A DNA stretch of 64,000 nucleotides from Buttiauxella gaviniae ATCC 51604 (lineage in GTDB: Bacteria > Pseudomonadota > Gammaproteobacteria > Enterobacterales > Enterobacteriaceae): positions 99,362 to 163,361 of the forward strand of contig NZ_LXEP01000032.1 in the NCBI RefSeq assembly GCF_001654835.1, in the 5' to 3' direction. Below, piece after piece: positions 30,119-40,079 of this stretch. Position 1 is the stretch's first letter. Each line of letters opens with the position of its first letter. A program made the position numbers and the translations under genes. The notes beneath the pieces were generated by a model. The model was not told where the DNA came from and searched no databases. It was given only the letters and a program-made list of their open reading frames with translations.

Positions 30119-32308
30119 TTAGAAAGCGTAATTAGCGCTGACAGAGTAGTTGCGCGGTGCGCCGTAGACGATGGAACGGCTGTCGATGTTGCTGTCGTAA
30201 GTTTTGTCGAACAAGTTATCGATGTTCGCCTGTAACGAGAACGCTTTCGTAACCTGATAACGGGCAAACAAATCAACCAACGCATAACTGCCTTGTTCCG
30301 CACGGAAAGTACCACCCGGTACTGGAACATCCGCCCATACATGATCTTGCCAGTTAACACCGCCACCCACTGTTAGCTCGCGCAGTGTTGGGATGCGGTA
30401 ACTGGTGAACAATTTAACTGAAGTGCGAGGCAGATTAGGGTTAACAGCTTTACCGTCGCTGTCTTCTGCAATATAACGTGTTGCACCAAATGTCATCTGC
30501 CAGTCATCAGTCAACGCGCCGTTAATCTCAAACTCCACACCCTTACTCACGGTACCATCAGCTTCACGGTAGGCCGTTTCACCGTTGCTGTCTGGAATTA
30601 CCATGCCGGTCGATTGCGCGAGGTTATCTTGCTCAATACGAAAGATGGCAAGAGACGTGGTCAGACGGCTATTCATCCAGTCTGATTTCACGCCTGCTTC
30701 ATAGTTGTTACCTGTGATTGGGGTAAGGTAATTCCCTTGCTCGTCACGCTCGGTTTGCGGCTTAAAGACGGAGGTATAACTTGCATATGTTGACCAGTCA
30801 TCATTGATATCAAACACCACGCCGGCATAAGGCGACGTGTTATTTTTCTCAAGCTCCTGGGTTAGCGTATGCAGATTGTATTTGGTGTAACGCGCACCCA
30901 CGATGACGTGCAAAGGGTCGGCTAGAGTAATACGAGTCGCCATATAAGCAGACTTCTGGCGAACCGTATCTTCCTGAGCGAGACTCAATGGCGTCCAGTT
31001 GGTTTCCGGGAAGTTGCCGTCATAGTCATTGTAATTGCCTAACTGGGTATCGCTGATGTTTTCCCACGAGCTGTAATAAGTATTGTTCTGTTTGGTGTAG
31101 CTGGTTCCAACCATGAGTTCATGCTGCTGGCCGAAGAGTTCATAAGAGCCATTGGCAAAGGTATCGAGAGCATCCACTTTGCGCTTACCGGTGTTATAAC
31201 CCGTGCCACCTACATATGGGTAGGATGCGCCATATGGGCTAACCATCATGCCGCTGTTTTTATCTACCAGTCCATCCAGGTAAAGTTGCTTACTCTCGAG
31301 GTCCATTTCCGTGTGCGTGCCGTTAACCGTGAGCTGCCAGTCATTGCCCAGTTTTTGCTTCAGAGTGACGAAAGTACGCTGCGATTCTTTGTCGTTGTAA
31401 GCCCAGTCAGGGGCCGTGCTGTAGCTGCGGTCCGGGTCAGTTTTGCTGCCATCGGTGTACCAACGTGGAATACCGCCCCAGGTCGGGCTATTCACGTTGG
31501 TTTCCTGATAGTCATAACCGACTGAGAAACTGGTGGCCTCGGTCAAATCCGCATCGAGCACACCATAGAAGAATTTTTTCTTCTGGTTGTAGCGGTCAAG
31601 CCAGCTGTCGTTATCCTGATAACCTGCAACCATGCGGCCGCGAACATTACCATTGTCGGTCAGTGGCGTAGACATATCAGCAACATAGCGTTGTTTATTC
31701 CAGCTCCCATACTCTGCCGAAACGTTGGTCTGGAATTCACGGCTATCGGCATGTTTGCGCACCATATTGACGGCGGCTGAAGGGTTACCGGAACCAGTCA
31801 TCAGGCCATTAGCACCACGGACAACTTCAATCTGCTGATACATCGCAGTATCGGTCAAGGCATCGCCCAGGTTCCAGCGCGATTCAAACAGCGTTGGGAT
31901 GCCATCGACCATATAGTTGTCTATTAAAAAACCACGCGAGTAGAAGTTGCTGCGGTCGGAGTCGGCAACACTTTCAGATATACCCGTGGTGTTTTTCAGG
32001 ACATCGCCCAGTGACTCAAGATTCTGGTCCTGCATGCGCTGCTCGCTGATGATGCTAACGGATTGCGGAATATCACGCGGCACCAGCAACATTTTCGTAC
32101 CGCTGGTGGTGGTTTTAACACTGTAATCGCTCTCTTCTGCATCGGATGTATTAGATACCGAGTTTTCGACAACCAGCGTTTCTTCTGCATTTTGAGTGGC
32201 GGAGAAAGCGGTTGAAGGAACGAGTGCGAAAGCAATACAGGATGCCAGCATAGAAATAGCGCTGGCAGGTGCGCGTTGCCCATCCCTGGTAGAAATGGTT
32301 AAAGACAT
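30119..32308 (-). CDS. fhuE: FhuE, TonB-dependent receptor for coprogen and rhodotorulic acid
   Basis: Outer-membrane receptor for ferric hydroxamate siderophores of fungal origin. 729 residues, the E. coli length, and similar throughout. A long signal region precedes the TonB box/plug (RDIPQSVSIISEQRMQDQNL, about 78-97); plug motifs GFLIDNYMVDGIPTLFESRW and VVRGANGLMTGSGNPSAAVN are intact, and the barrel ends in a terminal aromatic (VSANYAF). The N-terminus (MSLTISTRDGQRAP) is less conserved. A Fur-like site lies upstream. Confidence 0.94.
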   Translation of the reverse strand: MSLTISTRDGQRAPASAISMLASCIAFALVPSTAFSATQNAEETLVVENSVSNTSDAEESDYSVKTTTSGTKMLLVPRDIPQSVSIISEQRMQDQNLESLGDVLKNTTGISESVADSDRSNFYSRGFLIDNYMVDGIPTLFESRWNLGDALTDTAMYQQIEVVRGANGLMTGSGNPSAAVNMVRKHADSREFQTNVSAEYGSWNKQRYVADMSTPLTDNGNVRGRMVAGYQDNDSWLDRYNQKKKFFYGVLDADLTEATSFSVGYDYQETNVNSPTWGGIPRWYTDGSKTDPDRSYSTAPDWAYNDKESQRTFVTLKQKLGNDWQLTVNGTHTEMDLESKQLYLDGLVDKNSGMMVSPYGASYPYVGGTGYNTGKRKVDALDTFANGSYELFGQQHELMVGTSYTKQNNTYYSSWENISDTQLGNYNDYDGNFPETNWTPLSLAQEDTVRQKSAYMATRITLADPLHVIVGARYTKYNLHTLTQELEKNNTSPYAGVVFDINDDWSTYASYTSVFKPQTERDEQGNYLTPITGNNYEAGVKSDWMNSRLTTSLAIFRIEQDNLAQSTGMVIPDSNGETAYREADGTVSKGVEFEINGALTDDWQMTFGATRYIAEDSDGKAVNPNLPRTSVKLFTSYRIPTLRELTVGGGVNWQDHVWADVPVPGGTFRAEQGSYALVDLFARYQVTKAFSLQANIDNLFDKTYDSNIDSRSIVYGAPRNYSVSANYAF

Positions 32309-32416
32309 CTTAAACCCTTATGAATTATTGGAGGTTGTGTCTCAGTGCCAAAGGAGTCCGGTCACAGAGTACATTGATTGTTTGCGATTTTATTTGTGAC
32401 ACACGAATGAAAATGC

Positions 32417-32437
32417 AAATGAGAAATATACTCATTC
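32417..32437 (-). promoter_or_regulatory. candidate Fur box upstream of fhuE
   Basis: AATGAGAAATATACTCATT, a 19-base inverted repeat about 110 bases upstream of fhuE. It keeps the symmetry of the Fur box but matches only about half of the consensus bases, so the call relies on symmetry and on the gene it precedes. The rest of the 366-base fhuE-hinT gap is A/T-rich with no recognised gene. Confidence 0.45.
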
Positions 32438-32674
32438 ATTGATAAGCTGTAAACATATGTTACAGCTCAAGTGAAATATGGTTTTAATCACGAGAAGTGC
32501 AGGGTTTACGAAAGATCTGAGAAGCAGGTTGCCCAAAGAGTGATAAAGAAATAATGGGTTAAGGTTGAAAGAGCACGAGTAACTCGCTCATACTCTTACG
32601 TTATGCCTTTAAGCCTGTGCGCGCAGCGACTTAAACGAGCAAATAGCCAGCAATTAATGAATAAAGGTAACGTC

Positions 32675-33031
32675 ATGGCCGAAGAAACTATTTTCAGTAA
32701 AATTATTCGCCGCGAAATTCCGGCAGATATCGTTTATCAAGATGAGTTAGTTACTGCATTCCGTGACATATCGCCGCAGGCACCTACCCACATCCTTATT
32801 ATCCCTAATATCCTGATCCCAACAGTTAACGATGTCACCGCTGAGCATGAACTGGCGTTGGGGCGCATGTTGACCGTTGCTGCAAAAATTGCTGAGCAAG
32901 AAGGGATTGCTGAGGATGGCTATCGTCTGATCATGAATTGCAATCGTCATGGCGGGCAGGAAGTCTATCATATCCACATGCATCTGTTGGGCGGTCGCGT
33001 GCTGGGTCCGATGCTGACGCATAAAGGATAA
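32675..33031 (+). CDS. hinT: HinT, purine nucleoside phosphoramidase
   Basis: HIT-family hydrolase of nucleoside phosphoramidates such as AMP-lysine. 118 residues from ATG 32675 ([20 protein letters not shown]); an in-frame upstream start at 32603 is not conserved. Histidine triad [10 protein letters not shown] (about 99-108). E. coli HinT ends HKGL; here it ends HKG. It heads the hinT-ycfL-lpoB-thiK-nagZ-ycfP cluster, with ycfL 4 bases after its stop. Confidence 0.96.
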   Translation: MAEETIFSKIIRREIPADIVYQDELVTAFRDISPQAPTHILIIPNILIPTVNDVTAEHELALGRMLTVAAKIAEQEGIAEDGYRLIMNCNRHGGQEVYHIHMHLLGGRVLGPMLTHKG

Positions 33032-33035
33032 GTTG

Positions 33036-33410
33036 ATGAAAAATAACCCGCTTTTAATGCTATTGGCCGTCATTGTCATGGCAGGGTGTAGCTCCAAACC
33101 TGCTATCCCTGTTAATGATGGGCAAACGCTGGTCATGGAGGCATCTGTGTTGGCGGCGGGAGTCAGTGCTGAAAAGCCTGAAATTTCAACTGACAAGGGC
33201 GCCACTGTTTCTCGCAGCCAGCTATATAATGAACAGTCTAACCCAGTCATCATCAACTATCGTTTCTATTGGTATGACGAAAAGGGTCTTGAGATTCATC
33301 CTCTCGAGCAGCAACGCACGATTACGTTACCAGCGAAATCAAGCGTTTCGGTGTCATCCATAGCCAGTTATCCAGACGCACGTAAAGTACGTCTTTCTCT
33401 CTCTTTGTAA
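33036..33410 (+). CDS. ycfL: YcfL, predicted outer-membrane lipoprotein
   Basis: Conserved enteric lipoprotein without an established function, always beside lpoB. 124 residues from ATG 33036 (MKNNPLLMLLAVIVMAGCSS); TTG at 33033 is an alternative one codon earlier. Lipobox VMAGC with the lipidated Cys at about residue 18. The mature part is a single small beta-rich domain (NPVIINYRFYWYDEKGLEIH). The neighbouring genes concern the cell wall, so a role there is plausible but inferred. Confidence 0.9.
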   Translation: MKNNPLLMLLAVIVMAGCSSKPAIPVNDGQTLVMEASVLAAGVSAEKPEISTDKGATVSRSQLYNEQSNPVIINYRFYWYDEKGLEIHPLEQQRTITLPAKSSVSVSSIASYPDARKVRLSLSL

Positions 33411-33420
33411 GGGGTGAATT

Positions 33421-34062
33421 TTGATTAAGGGAATCTATCGTTATCTGGTTATTCTCGCTGCGGCGATGATTTTATCCGGGTGTATTAACCGTGGTGAAGC
33501 GCCTGCACCTGTGGAAGAAGTAAAACCTGTTCCGCAGCAACCAGTAGAGCCGCAACCAACTGTTCCAACAGTGCCAACTGTACCCACTCAGCCAGGCCCG
33601 ATTGAACAGCCACAACCAACCATTCCTGCGACACCAAAAGTGCGCAGTTACGATTGGGGTAGCACCATGCAGCCAATGGTTGGCAAAATGCTTCAGGCCG
33701 AAGGTGTAACAGCCGGTGGCGTATTGCTGGTGGACAGCGTAAATAACCACACTAATGGTTCACTGCAAACCGGCAAAGCGACAGAAGCACTACGTGGTGC
33801 GCTGGAGAACAATGCCAAATTTACCCTTGTTTCAGCACAGCAGCTTTCGCTGGCGAAACAGCAATTAGGGTTATCACCGCAAGACAGTCTTGGATCGCGC
33901 AGTAAAGCGATTGGCATTGCCCGTAATGTTGGCGCGCAATATGTGCTCTACAGCAACGCCAGCGGTAATGTGAATGCACCGACGCTGAAAATGCAGTTGA
34001 TGTTGGTACAAACTGGCGAAATTATCTGGTCAGGAAGCGGTGCTGTACAACAAACTCAATAA
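33421..34062 (+). CDS. lpoB: LpoB, lipoprotein activator of PBP1B
   Basis: Outer-membrane lipoprotein that reaches through the periplasm to activate the peptidoglycan synthase PBP1B. 213 residues, initiating at TTG 33421 behind AAGGGGTG; no ATG fits. Signal with lipobox LSGC (Cys near 20), then a Pro/Thr/Val-rich flexible linker (about 28-75, with PTVPTVPTVPTQPG) and a globular domain (SYDWGSTMQPMVGKM to GAVQQTQ). The linker spans the periplasm. Overlaps the thiK start by 23 bases. Confidence 0.95.
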   Translation: MIKGIYRYLVILAAAMILSGCINRGEAPAPVEEVKPVPQQPVEPQPTVPTVPTVPTQPGPIEQPQPTIPATPKVRSYDWGSTMQPMVGKMLQAEGVTAGGVLLVDSVNNHTNGSLQTGKATEALRGALENNAKFTLVSAQQLSLAKQQLGLSPQDSLGSRSKAIGIARNVGAQYVLYSNASGNVNAPTLKMQLMLVQTGEIIWSGSGAVQQTQ

Positions 34063-34864
34063 TTCGACACTGCAACGTGTGATTGAGAAATATCTTCCGG
34101 CGGCTCAGGCCGCCGGTTGCTTTTCTCATCTTCAGGGATTAAGCGGCGGCAGCCTGCATTTCAACCTTGGTGGGCAAGAGTATGTTGCGCGGCATCAGCT
34201 TGCAGCGCAAATGCCTGGGGTTTCTCTCAGTAGACAATATCGGGCACTGAGACACCTTCCTACCGGAATAGGGCCTCGGCCCGTTTGTCTGGCAGAAGGC
34301 TGGCTTATCGTTGAATGGCTGAATGGGGAGGTGAAATCGGAACTCCCCTCACTGCAAACGCTCACTTCGTTGCTGTATGATTTGCATCGTCAACACTGTT
34401 TTGGCTGGCGAATCAGTCTGTTGCCATTGCTTGAGCATTATTGGCAAAACGCCGCATCACAACGAAGAAGTTTGCTCTGGTTGCGGTTGCTGAAACAAAT
34501 GAAGCGGCAGGGTGAACCTAAGCCACTGCGTCTGGCACCACTGCATATGGATGTTCATGCCGGAAACCTGGTAAATCAGCCAGACGGTATCAAGCTTATC
34601 GACTGGGAATATGCCGGTGATGGGGATGTGGTGCTGGAGTTGGCGGCAATCGCGCTGGCTAGTAACGTTGATAGTGAGCAGTTAGTTCATGCTTACGCGC
34701 AGTTAAGTCATATTCCGCCAGAAGCGTTAGCCCGACAGGTCGCGTGTTGGCAACCTTGGGTCATTATGCTGATGGCATCCTGGTATGAATGTCGTTGGTC
34801 GCAAACGCAGGATAGAACATTTATAACTCTTGCAGACGAGGCCTGGAGCCAGTTGCGGGATTAG
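34040..34864 (+). CDS. thiK: ThiK, thiamine kinase
   Basis: Phosphorylates salvaged thiamine to thiamine phosphate; aminoglycoside-phosphotransferase-like fold. 274 residues from GTG 34040, overlapping lpoB; the exact start is uncertain and a later one is possible, since the N-terminus is poorly conserved. GLSGGSLHFNLGGQEYVARH (nucleotide-binding region, about 34-53), catalytic LHMDVHAGNLV (about 168-178) and metal-binding KLIDWEYAGDGD (about 186-197). Part of the hinT-nagZ cluster. Confidence 0.92.
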   Translation: MLYNKLNNSTLQRVIEKYLPAAQAAGCFSHLQGLSGGSLHFNLGGQEYVARHQLAAQMPGVSLSRQYRALRHLPTGIGPRPVCLAEGWLIVEWLNGEVKSELPSLQTLTSLLYDLHRQHCFGWRISLLPLLEHYWQNAASQRRSLLWLRLLKQMKRQGEPKPLRLAPLHMDVHAGNLVNQPDGIKLIDWEYAGDGDVVLELAAIALASNVDSEQLVHAYAQLSHIPPEALARQVACWQPWVIMLMASWYECRWSQTQDRTFITLADEAWSQLRD

Positions 34865-34885
34865 AATTGATAAAGAGAGGTTGAT

Positions 34886-35911
34886 GTGGGTCCGGTAATG
34901 TTAGATGTGGCAGGCTTTGAGCTGGATGCCGAAGAGCGTGAAATACTAAAACATCCACTGGTTGGTGGGCTGATTCTGTTTACCCGCAACTATCACGATC
35001 CCGAGCAACTGCGTGAACTGGTGCGTCAAATCCGCGAGGCTTCCCGCAACCGTCTGGTGGTTGCCGTTGATCAAGAAGGCGGACGCGTTCAGCGGTTCCG
35101 TGAGGGTTTTACCCTTCTACCGGCGGCCCAATCATTTGCTGCGTTACATGGGCTTAAGCAGGGCGGCAAACTGGCTCAGGAAGCGGGCTGGTTGATGGCG
35201 AGCGAAATGATTGCCATGGATATCGACATCAGCTTCGCGCCAGTGCTGGATATTGGCCATATCAGCGCAGCCATTGGCGAGCGTTCATATCATGAAGATC
35301 CGCACAAAGCGTTGGCTATGGCGACACGCTTTATCGACGGTATGCATGCTGCTGGCATGAAAACTACCGGCAAACACTTCCCGGGGCATGGTGCGGTAAC
35401 AGCAGATTCGCACAAAGAAACGCCGCGTGACCCGCGTGATGAAGTGCTTATCCGCGAACACGATATGCAGATTTTCCGTACGCTTATCACCGATAACAAA
35501 CTTGATGCCATTATGCCTGCGCACGTTATCTACACTGACGTTGACCCACTTCCGGCGAGTGGTTCCCCGCACTGGCTGAAAACCGTGTTACGTGGTGAGC
35601 TTGGTTTTAACGGCGTTATCTTCTCTGACGACTTGTCGATGGAAGGGGCGGCGATTATGGGCAGCTATGCGGAACGTGGCCAGGCGTCACTGAATGCAGG
35701 TTGCGATATGATCCTGGTCTGCAATAATCGTAATGGTGCGGTGAGCGTGTTAGATAACCTGTCTCCGGTCAAAGCAGAACGTGTTACAGGTTTGTATCAT
35801 AAAGGTTCATTTACCCGTCAGGAGCTGAGGTCATCAGCGCGCTGGAAGGCAGCAAGCCAGCAACTTGAGGCGCTGCATGAGCAGTGGCAAGCCCACAAGG
35901 CGGGTCTTTAA
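34886..35911 (+). CDS. nagZ: NagZ, beta-N-acetylhexosaminidase
   Basis: Cytoplasmic glycoside hydrolase family 3 enzyme that removes GlcNAc from anhydromuropeptides in cell-wall recycling; its products affect AmpC induction in bacteria carrying ampC/ampR. 341 residues from GTG 34886 ([20 protein letters not shown]). Catalytic His/Asp loop [18 protein letters not shown] (about 163-180), nucleophile Asp in [10 protein letters not shown] (about 247). Links functionally with nagK (55.9 kb). Confidence 0.97.
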   Translation: MGPVMLDVAGFELDAEEREILKHPLVGGLILFTRNYHDPEQLRELVRQIREASRNRLVVAVDQEGGRVQRFREGFTLLPAAQSFAALHGLKQGGKLAQEAGWLMASEMIAMDIDISFAPVLDIGHISAAIGERSYHEDPHKALAMATRFIDGMHAAGMKTTGKHFPGHGAVTADSHKETPRDPRDEVLIREHDMQIFRTLITDNKLDAIMPAHVIYTDVDPLPASGSPHWLKTVLRGELGFNGVIFSDDLSMEGAAIMGSYAERGQASLNAGCDMILVCNNRNGAVSVLDNLSPVKAERVTGLYHKGSFTRQELRSSARWKAASQQLEALHEQWQAHKAGL

Positions 35912-35953
35912 CTCCTCAGGCCAGAAGGCCTGAATTCGTGTGGTGAGGATGCA

Positions 35954-36496
35954 ATGATTATCTATTTACACGGTTTCGACTCTAACAGTCCTGGTAACCA
36001 TGAAAAGGTGCTGCAACTCCAGTTTATCGACCCGGACGTGCGGCTTATCAGTTACAGCACGCGGCATCCGAAACACGACATGCAGCATCTGCTCAAAGAA
36101 GTCGACAAGATGCTGCAACTCAGTGACGATGAACGCCCACTGATTTGTGGCGTTGGGCTTGGAGGCTTTTGGGCCGAACGTATCGGTTTCTTGTGCGATA
36201 TTCGTCAGGTGATCTTTAACCCGAATTTGTTCCCGCAAGAGAACATGGAAGGGAAAATCGATCGCCCTGAAGAGTACAGCGATATTTCGACCAAGTGTGT
36301 GCAAAACTTCCGCGAGAAAAACCGCGATCGTTGCCTGGCGATTTTGTCGCGTAATGATGAAGCGCTCGATAACACCCGTGCTGCAGAATTGCTGCATCAT
36401 TACTATGAAATCGTATGGGATCAGGAACAGACCCATAAATTCAAAAATATCTCACCACATTTGCAACGTATAAAAGCGTTCAAAACCCTCGGCTAG
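35954..36496 (+). CDS. ycfP: YcfP, alpha/beta-hydrolase-like protein
   Basis: Member of the UPF0227 family, an alpha/beta-hydrolase fold of unknown substrate, cytoplasmic. 180 residues, as in E. coli. [20 protein letters not shown] at the N-terminus carries the HGF oxyanion-type motif; the usual nucleophile position reads CGVGLGGFW, i.e. without a Ser in the GxSxG elbow, so classical hydrolase chemistry is doubtful. Behind nagZ; a terminator follows. Confidence 0.93.
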   Translation: MIIYLHGFDSNSPGNHEKVLQLQFIDPDVRLISYSTRHPKHDMQHLLKEVDKMLQLSDDERPLICGVGLGGFWAERIGFLCDIRQVIFNPNLFPQENMEGKIDRPEEYSDISTKCVQNFREKNRDRCLAILSRNDEALDNTRAAELLHHYYEIVWDQEQTHKFKNISPHLQRIKAFKTLG

Positions 36497-36520
36497 CCGG
36501 GGCTTAAAGACGTAAAAGTG

Positions 36521-36549
36521 AAAGGGTCAGCTATGTGCTGGCCCTTTTT
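36521..36549 (+). terminator. terminator after ycfP
   Basis: AAAGGGTCAGC / GCTGGCCCTTT, with one mismatch, followed by TTTTTG. Confidence 0.8.
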
Positions 36550-36572
36550 GTTTATCTTTTCGGCATAAAAAT

Positions 36573-36586
36573 TTGACGCACATCAA
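36573..36586 (+). promoter_or_regulatory. FNR site in the ndh promoter
   Basis: TTGAC, 4 bases, ATCAA, one base off the FNR consensus TTGAT-N4-ATCAA. With the likely -10 TATTCT at 36616-36621 the site is centred near -48, where FNR represses ndh in E. coli. Confidence 0.75.
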
Positions 36587-36721
36587 TTTTGGTATGACCA
36601 ATACACCATCCATGTTATTCTTTGGTCACATTAGTGAGTTTGTTTAGGTAACTTGTTGTTAATTAAATGCTATTTACATAACCTTTAATTAACAATTGGT
36701 TAATATTTTAAGGGGGTCACT

Positions 36722-38026
36722 TTGACTACGCCATTAAGAAAGATTGTCATTGTCGGTGGTGGTGCTGGCGGACTTGAACTGGCCACTCAGCTCGGTAAAA
36801 AACTAGGCCGTGGTAAAAAAGCGAAAGTTACGCTTATCGATCGTAACCATAGTCATTTGTGGAAACCGCTGTTGCATGAAGTCGCAACCGGTTCACTGGA
36901 TGAAGGTGTGGATGCGCTGAGCTACCTGGCTCATGCCCGTAACCATCACTTCCAGTTCCAGCTTGGTTCAGTGGTTGATATCAACCGCGAAAGCAAAACG
37001 CTGACGCTGTCAGAACTGCGTGACGATAAAGGCGAGCTGCTGGTTCCTGAACGCAAAATCCCTTACGACACGCTGGTGATGGCGCTGGGTAGTACTTCCA
37101 ACGACTTCAACACGCCGGGTGTGAAAGATAACTGTATCTTCCTCGATAACCCGCATCAGGCGCGTCGTTTCCACTCCGAAATGCTGAATCTGTTCCTCAA
37201 GTATTCTGCAAATCTGGGTGCCAGCGGCAAAGTGAATATTGCTATCGTTGGTGGCGGGGCTACCGGTGTTGAGCTGTCTGCGGAACTGCACAATGCGGTG
37301 AAACAGCTGCACAGCTACGGCTACAAAGGCCTGACGAACGAAGCGCTAAATGTAACGCTGGTGGAAGCCGGTGAACGCATTCTGCCTGCGCTGCCACCAC
37401 GTATTTCAGCAGCGGCTCACAGCGAGCTGACTAAACTTGGCGTGCGTGTTCTGACGCAAACCATGGTGACTTCTGCGGATGCTGGTGGACTCAATACCAA
37501 AGATGGCGAATATATCGCAGCAGATCTGATGGTTTGGGCTGCAGGTATCAAAGCACCAGACTTTATGAAAGATATCGGTGGTCTTGAGACTAACCGTATC
37601 AACCAACTGGTGACTGAGCCTACGCTGCAAACCACCCGCGACCCTGATATTTTCGCGATTGGTGACTGTGCATCCTGTGCACGTCCTGAAGGCGGCTTTG
37701 TGCCTCCACGTGCACAAGCGGCACACCAGATGGCCTCATTGGTTCTGACCAATATTCTGGCGCAGATGAAAGATAAACCGCTGAAGTCCTATGTTTATAA
37801 GGATCACGGTTCACTGGTGTCGCTGTCTAAGTTTTCAACTGTTGGCAGCCTGATGGGTAACCTGATGCGCGGTTCGATGATGGTAGAAGGGCGTATGGCA
37901 CGTTTCGTCTATATCTCTCTTTACCGCATGCACCAGTTCGCACTGCATGGCTACTTCAAAACTGGCTTGATGATGTTGGTGGGTAGTATTAACCGCGTGA
38001 TTCGTCCGCGCCTGAAACTGCACTAA
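36722..38026 (+). CDS. ndh: Ndh, type II NADH:quinone oxidoreductase
   Basis: Membrane-associated, non-proton-pumping NADH dehydrogenase used in aerobic growth. 434 residues, starting at TTG 36722 behind AAGGGGG. FAD motif [16 protein letters not shown] (about 9-24), NADH motif [16 protein letters not shown] (about 175-190), second FAD motif IGDCAS (about 315-320), and the C-terminal amphipathic membrane-binding region. The FNR site upstream implies anaerobic repression. Flanked by terminators, so monocistronic. Confidence 0.97.
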   Translation: MTTPLRKIVIVGGGAGGLELATQLGKKLGRGKKAKVTLIDRNHSHLWKPLLHEVATGSLDEGVDALSYLAHARNHHFQFQLGSVVDINRESKTLTLSELRDDKGELLVPERKIPYDTLVMALGSTSNDFNTPGVKDNCIFLDNPHQARRFHSEMLNLFLKYSANLGASGKVNIAIVGGGATGVELSAELHNAVKQLHSYGYKGLTNEALNVTLVEAGERILPALPPRISAAAHSELTKLGVRVLTQTMVTSADAGGLNTKDGEYIAADLMVWAAGIKAPDFMKDIGGLETNRINQLVTEPTLQTTRDPDIFAIGDCASCARPEGGFVPPRAQAAHQMASLVLTNILAQMKDKPLKSYVYKDHGSLVSLSKFSTVGSLMGNLMRGSMMVEGRMARFVYISLYRMHQFALHGYFKTGLMMLVGSINRVIRPRLKLH

Positions 38027-38047
38027 TCGCGATTAAGATTGATATTC

Positions 38048-38074
38048 AAACCCGGCCTTGAGCCGGGTTTTTTT
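38048..38074 (+). terminator. terminator of ndh
   Basis: AACCCGGC / GCCGGGTT stem with a CTTGA loop and TTTTTTT tail. Confidence 0.88.
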
Positions 38075-38240
38075 ATACATGGCAGCATAAAAATCCATAA
38101 ATGAACATTTCATGCTTAGGATTTCTCTCAAACATATAGTTTCAGCCTATGAATCCGCATTTTTCATCCGTTGTCTGATTTGTGGAAAGCCTCCTTTGGC
38201 TGCAAAATTGTAAGCAATTGCACAATCAGGAGGATGTCCT

Positions 38241-38777
38241 GTGAATAAATCAATGTTAGCGGGTATAGGTATCGGTGTGGCCGCAGCACTGGGTGTGGCA
38301 GCGGTTGCCAGCATGAATGTTTTTGACCGTGGCCCTCAGTACGCACAGGTAGTGTCAGCGACACCCATTAAGGAAACAGTAAAAACGCCACGCCAGGAGT
38401 GCCGCAACGTAACGGTAACTCACCGCCGTCCTGTCCAGGATGAGAACCGCATTCTTGGTTCTGCGCTGGGAGCTGTTGCAGGTGGTGTTATTGGCCATCA
38501 GTTTGGTGGTGGGCGTGGTAAAGATGTTGCAACGGTTGCCGGTGCATTAGGTGGTGGTTACGCAGGTAACCAGGCTCAGGGCGCAATGCAAGACCGCGAC
38601 ACCTACACCACTAGCCAGCAGAAATGCAAAACCGTCTATGACAAATCAGAGAAAATGATCGGTTATGACGTAACTTATCGCATTGGCGATCAGCAGGGCA
38701 AAATCCGTATGGATAAAGACCCTGGCACGCAGATTCCGCTCAATGACAATGGCCAGTTAGTTTTAAACAAAATCTAA
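38241..38777 (+). CDS. ycfJ: YcfJ, glycine-zipper envelope protein
   Basis: Predicted envelope protein with a glycine-zipper 2TM segment, function unknown; reported in E. coli to affect biofilm. 178 residues (E. coli 179). An N-terminal hydrophobic anchor (GIGIGVAAALGVAAVASM), a CRNVTVTHRRPV segment, the Gly-rich zipper GSALGAVAGGVIGHQFGGG (about 73-91) and a Cys (QQKCKTVYDK). AGGAGG ribosome-binding site. In E. coli comR is its neighbour; here five extra genes follow. Confidence 0.95.
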   Translation: MNKSMLAGIGIGVAAALGVAAVASMNVFDRGPQYAQVVSATPIKETVKTPRQECRNVTVTHRRPVQDENRILGSALGAVAGGVIGHQFGGGRGKDVATVAGALGGGYAGNQAQGAMQDRDTYTTSQQKCKTVYDKSEKMIGYDVTYRIGDQQGKIRMDKDPGTQIPLNDNGQLVLNKI

Positions 38778-38796
38778 CGGTTTTAAATTGATCGCT

Positions 38797-38830
38797 AAAC
38801 GCCCGGATCATCGATGACTCGGGCGTTTTA
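38797..38830 (+). terminator. bidirectional terminator between ycfJ and the MFS gene
   Basis: AAACGCCCG / CGGGCGTTT stem flanked by T-rich sequence, between convergent genes. It marks the left edge of the accessory block. Confidence 0.8.
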
Positions 38831-38846
38831 GTTACGATTCAGTAGA

Positions 38847-40001
38847 TTAATTCCATCCCTGTTTTCCACGGCGTGCATAAGGTAAAACAGACAATAAAGC
38901 CAGAATAGCTAATATCAGACCAATCCATAAGGCCGATCGTAATCCATACCCGGATGAAATAGCCATTCCACCTAAATAAGAACCGCCACCCAAACCAATA
39001 TTAATTACCGAAGTATGAACCGCATTTACCATCGGACCTGGATGAGCCACACTAACAATACGTGCCATCATTGCTGGATTCATAGGAACGCCAGATAAAC
39101 CGATAAATATGACTGCCAGAATTGCGATCGATTGATATTGTGTAAATAAGGCCATGCCTAATAATGAAATGATTAGAACAATTAACCCGACAACCATAAT
39201 GGCTAAGCTATGACGATATGCCAGCCTTCCGGTTATCATATTACCCACAATGTTCGCCAGGCCATAGAGCATCAAAATAAAGGGGACTGTCTGCATATTA
39301 AAATCAGCTACATCAACCAATACGGGTACGAAATAACTAAAGGCGGCAAAACTGGCACCTAAAATTAAGCAGCTTGTAGCACAGGCTTTCCAGTAAGCTT
39401 TGTTTTTGAATGCTTTTATTTCTTCAGCCATTTTGATGGCACTACCGCCAGCCATAGGCGGTAATAGACGCACTAATGCGCACAGGCATATGAAGACAAG
39501 AATGGCGACCAATCCAAAGCTCATTCGCCAGCCCCATTGCTGATCGATGATAGTCGCAAGCGGGACACCAAAAACGTTAGATACCATAAAGCCAGCGATG
39601 ACGATTGAAGCCGCGCGTGGACGACTCTCCACAGGCACGAGTGCCATGCTTGTTGCTAAAGACAGACTCAAACAACCCGCGCACAAAATACCCGTCACAA
39701 TTCGGATTGCGACCAGAACATTGTAATCCGAGACAAACGCACTAAATCCTTGAACAATAACATACAGCCCTAATAGCCATAATAATGTTGTTCTATAGGG
39801 AGCTTTAAATTTTAGAAAAACATAGGTTAATACTGGGCCGCCCAACATCACGCCAAAAGCATAATAAGAGATGAGATGCCCGACTTCACCCACCGTAATA
39901 TCGAATGCGTCTGATAGGGTAGACATCATACCCGCTACCATTAATTCAGCAGTGCCAAGCGAAAAAATAGCCAACCCTAAAATATAAACAACTAACGGCA
40001 T
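38847..40001 (-). CDS. Major facilitator superfamily transporter (DHA1 drug:H+ antiporter type)
   Basis: Predicted inner-membrane exporter of the DHA1 family, related in design to AraJ/SotB-type sugar or drug efflux proteins; the substrate is unknown. 384 residues with about twelve hydrophobic segments. N-terminal MPLVVYILGLAIFSLGTAEL; family features ASFAAFSYFVPVLVD and GLSGVPMNPAMMARIVSVAH. Visibly more A/T-rich than flanking core genes. It lies 78 bases downstream of a TetR regulator on the same strand, and an AATGATCGTT motif (40028-40037) precedes it, suggesting regulated efflux. Confidence 0.85.
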   Translation of the reverse strand: MPLVVYILGLAIFSLGTAELMVAGMMSTLSDAFDITVGEVGHLISYYAFGVMLGGPVLTYVFLKFKAPYRTTLLWLLGLYVIVQGFSAFVSDYNVLVAIRIVTGILCAGCLSLSLATSMALVPVESRPRAASIVIAGFMVSNVFGVPLATIIDQQWGWRMSFGLVAILVFICLCALVRLLPPMAGGSAIKMAEEIKAFKNKAYWKACATSCLILGASFAAFSYFVPVLVDVADFNMQTVPFILMLYGLANIVGNMITGRLAYRHSLAIMVVGLIVLIISLLGMALFTQYQSIAILAVIFIGLSGVPMNPAMMARIVSVAHPGPMVNAVHTSVINIGLGGGSYLGGMAISSGYGLRSALWIGLILAILALLSVLPYARRGKQGWN

Positions 40002-40027
40002 AATTTTTAATTTTCTCCATGTATTGG

Positions 40028-40037
40028 AATGATCGTT
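40028..40037 (-). promoter_or_regulatory. putative TetR operator half-site before the MFS gene
   Basis: Reverse strand AACGATCATT, centred on GATC, about 27 bases upstream of the MFS start. The same ten bases occur before comR, and near-copies occur before the local tetR gene and bhsA. Confidence 0.4.
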
Positions 40038-40079
40038 ACAAAATGAAAGGCAAAAATAGATGAGATTTTTAGATGGAAA

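Noticed and set aside
33530..33620. Pro/Thr-rich tandem codons in lpoB as a possible slipped-strand or phase-variation repeat
   Set aside because: The repeat is short and imperfect and matches the known flexible linker of LpoB.
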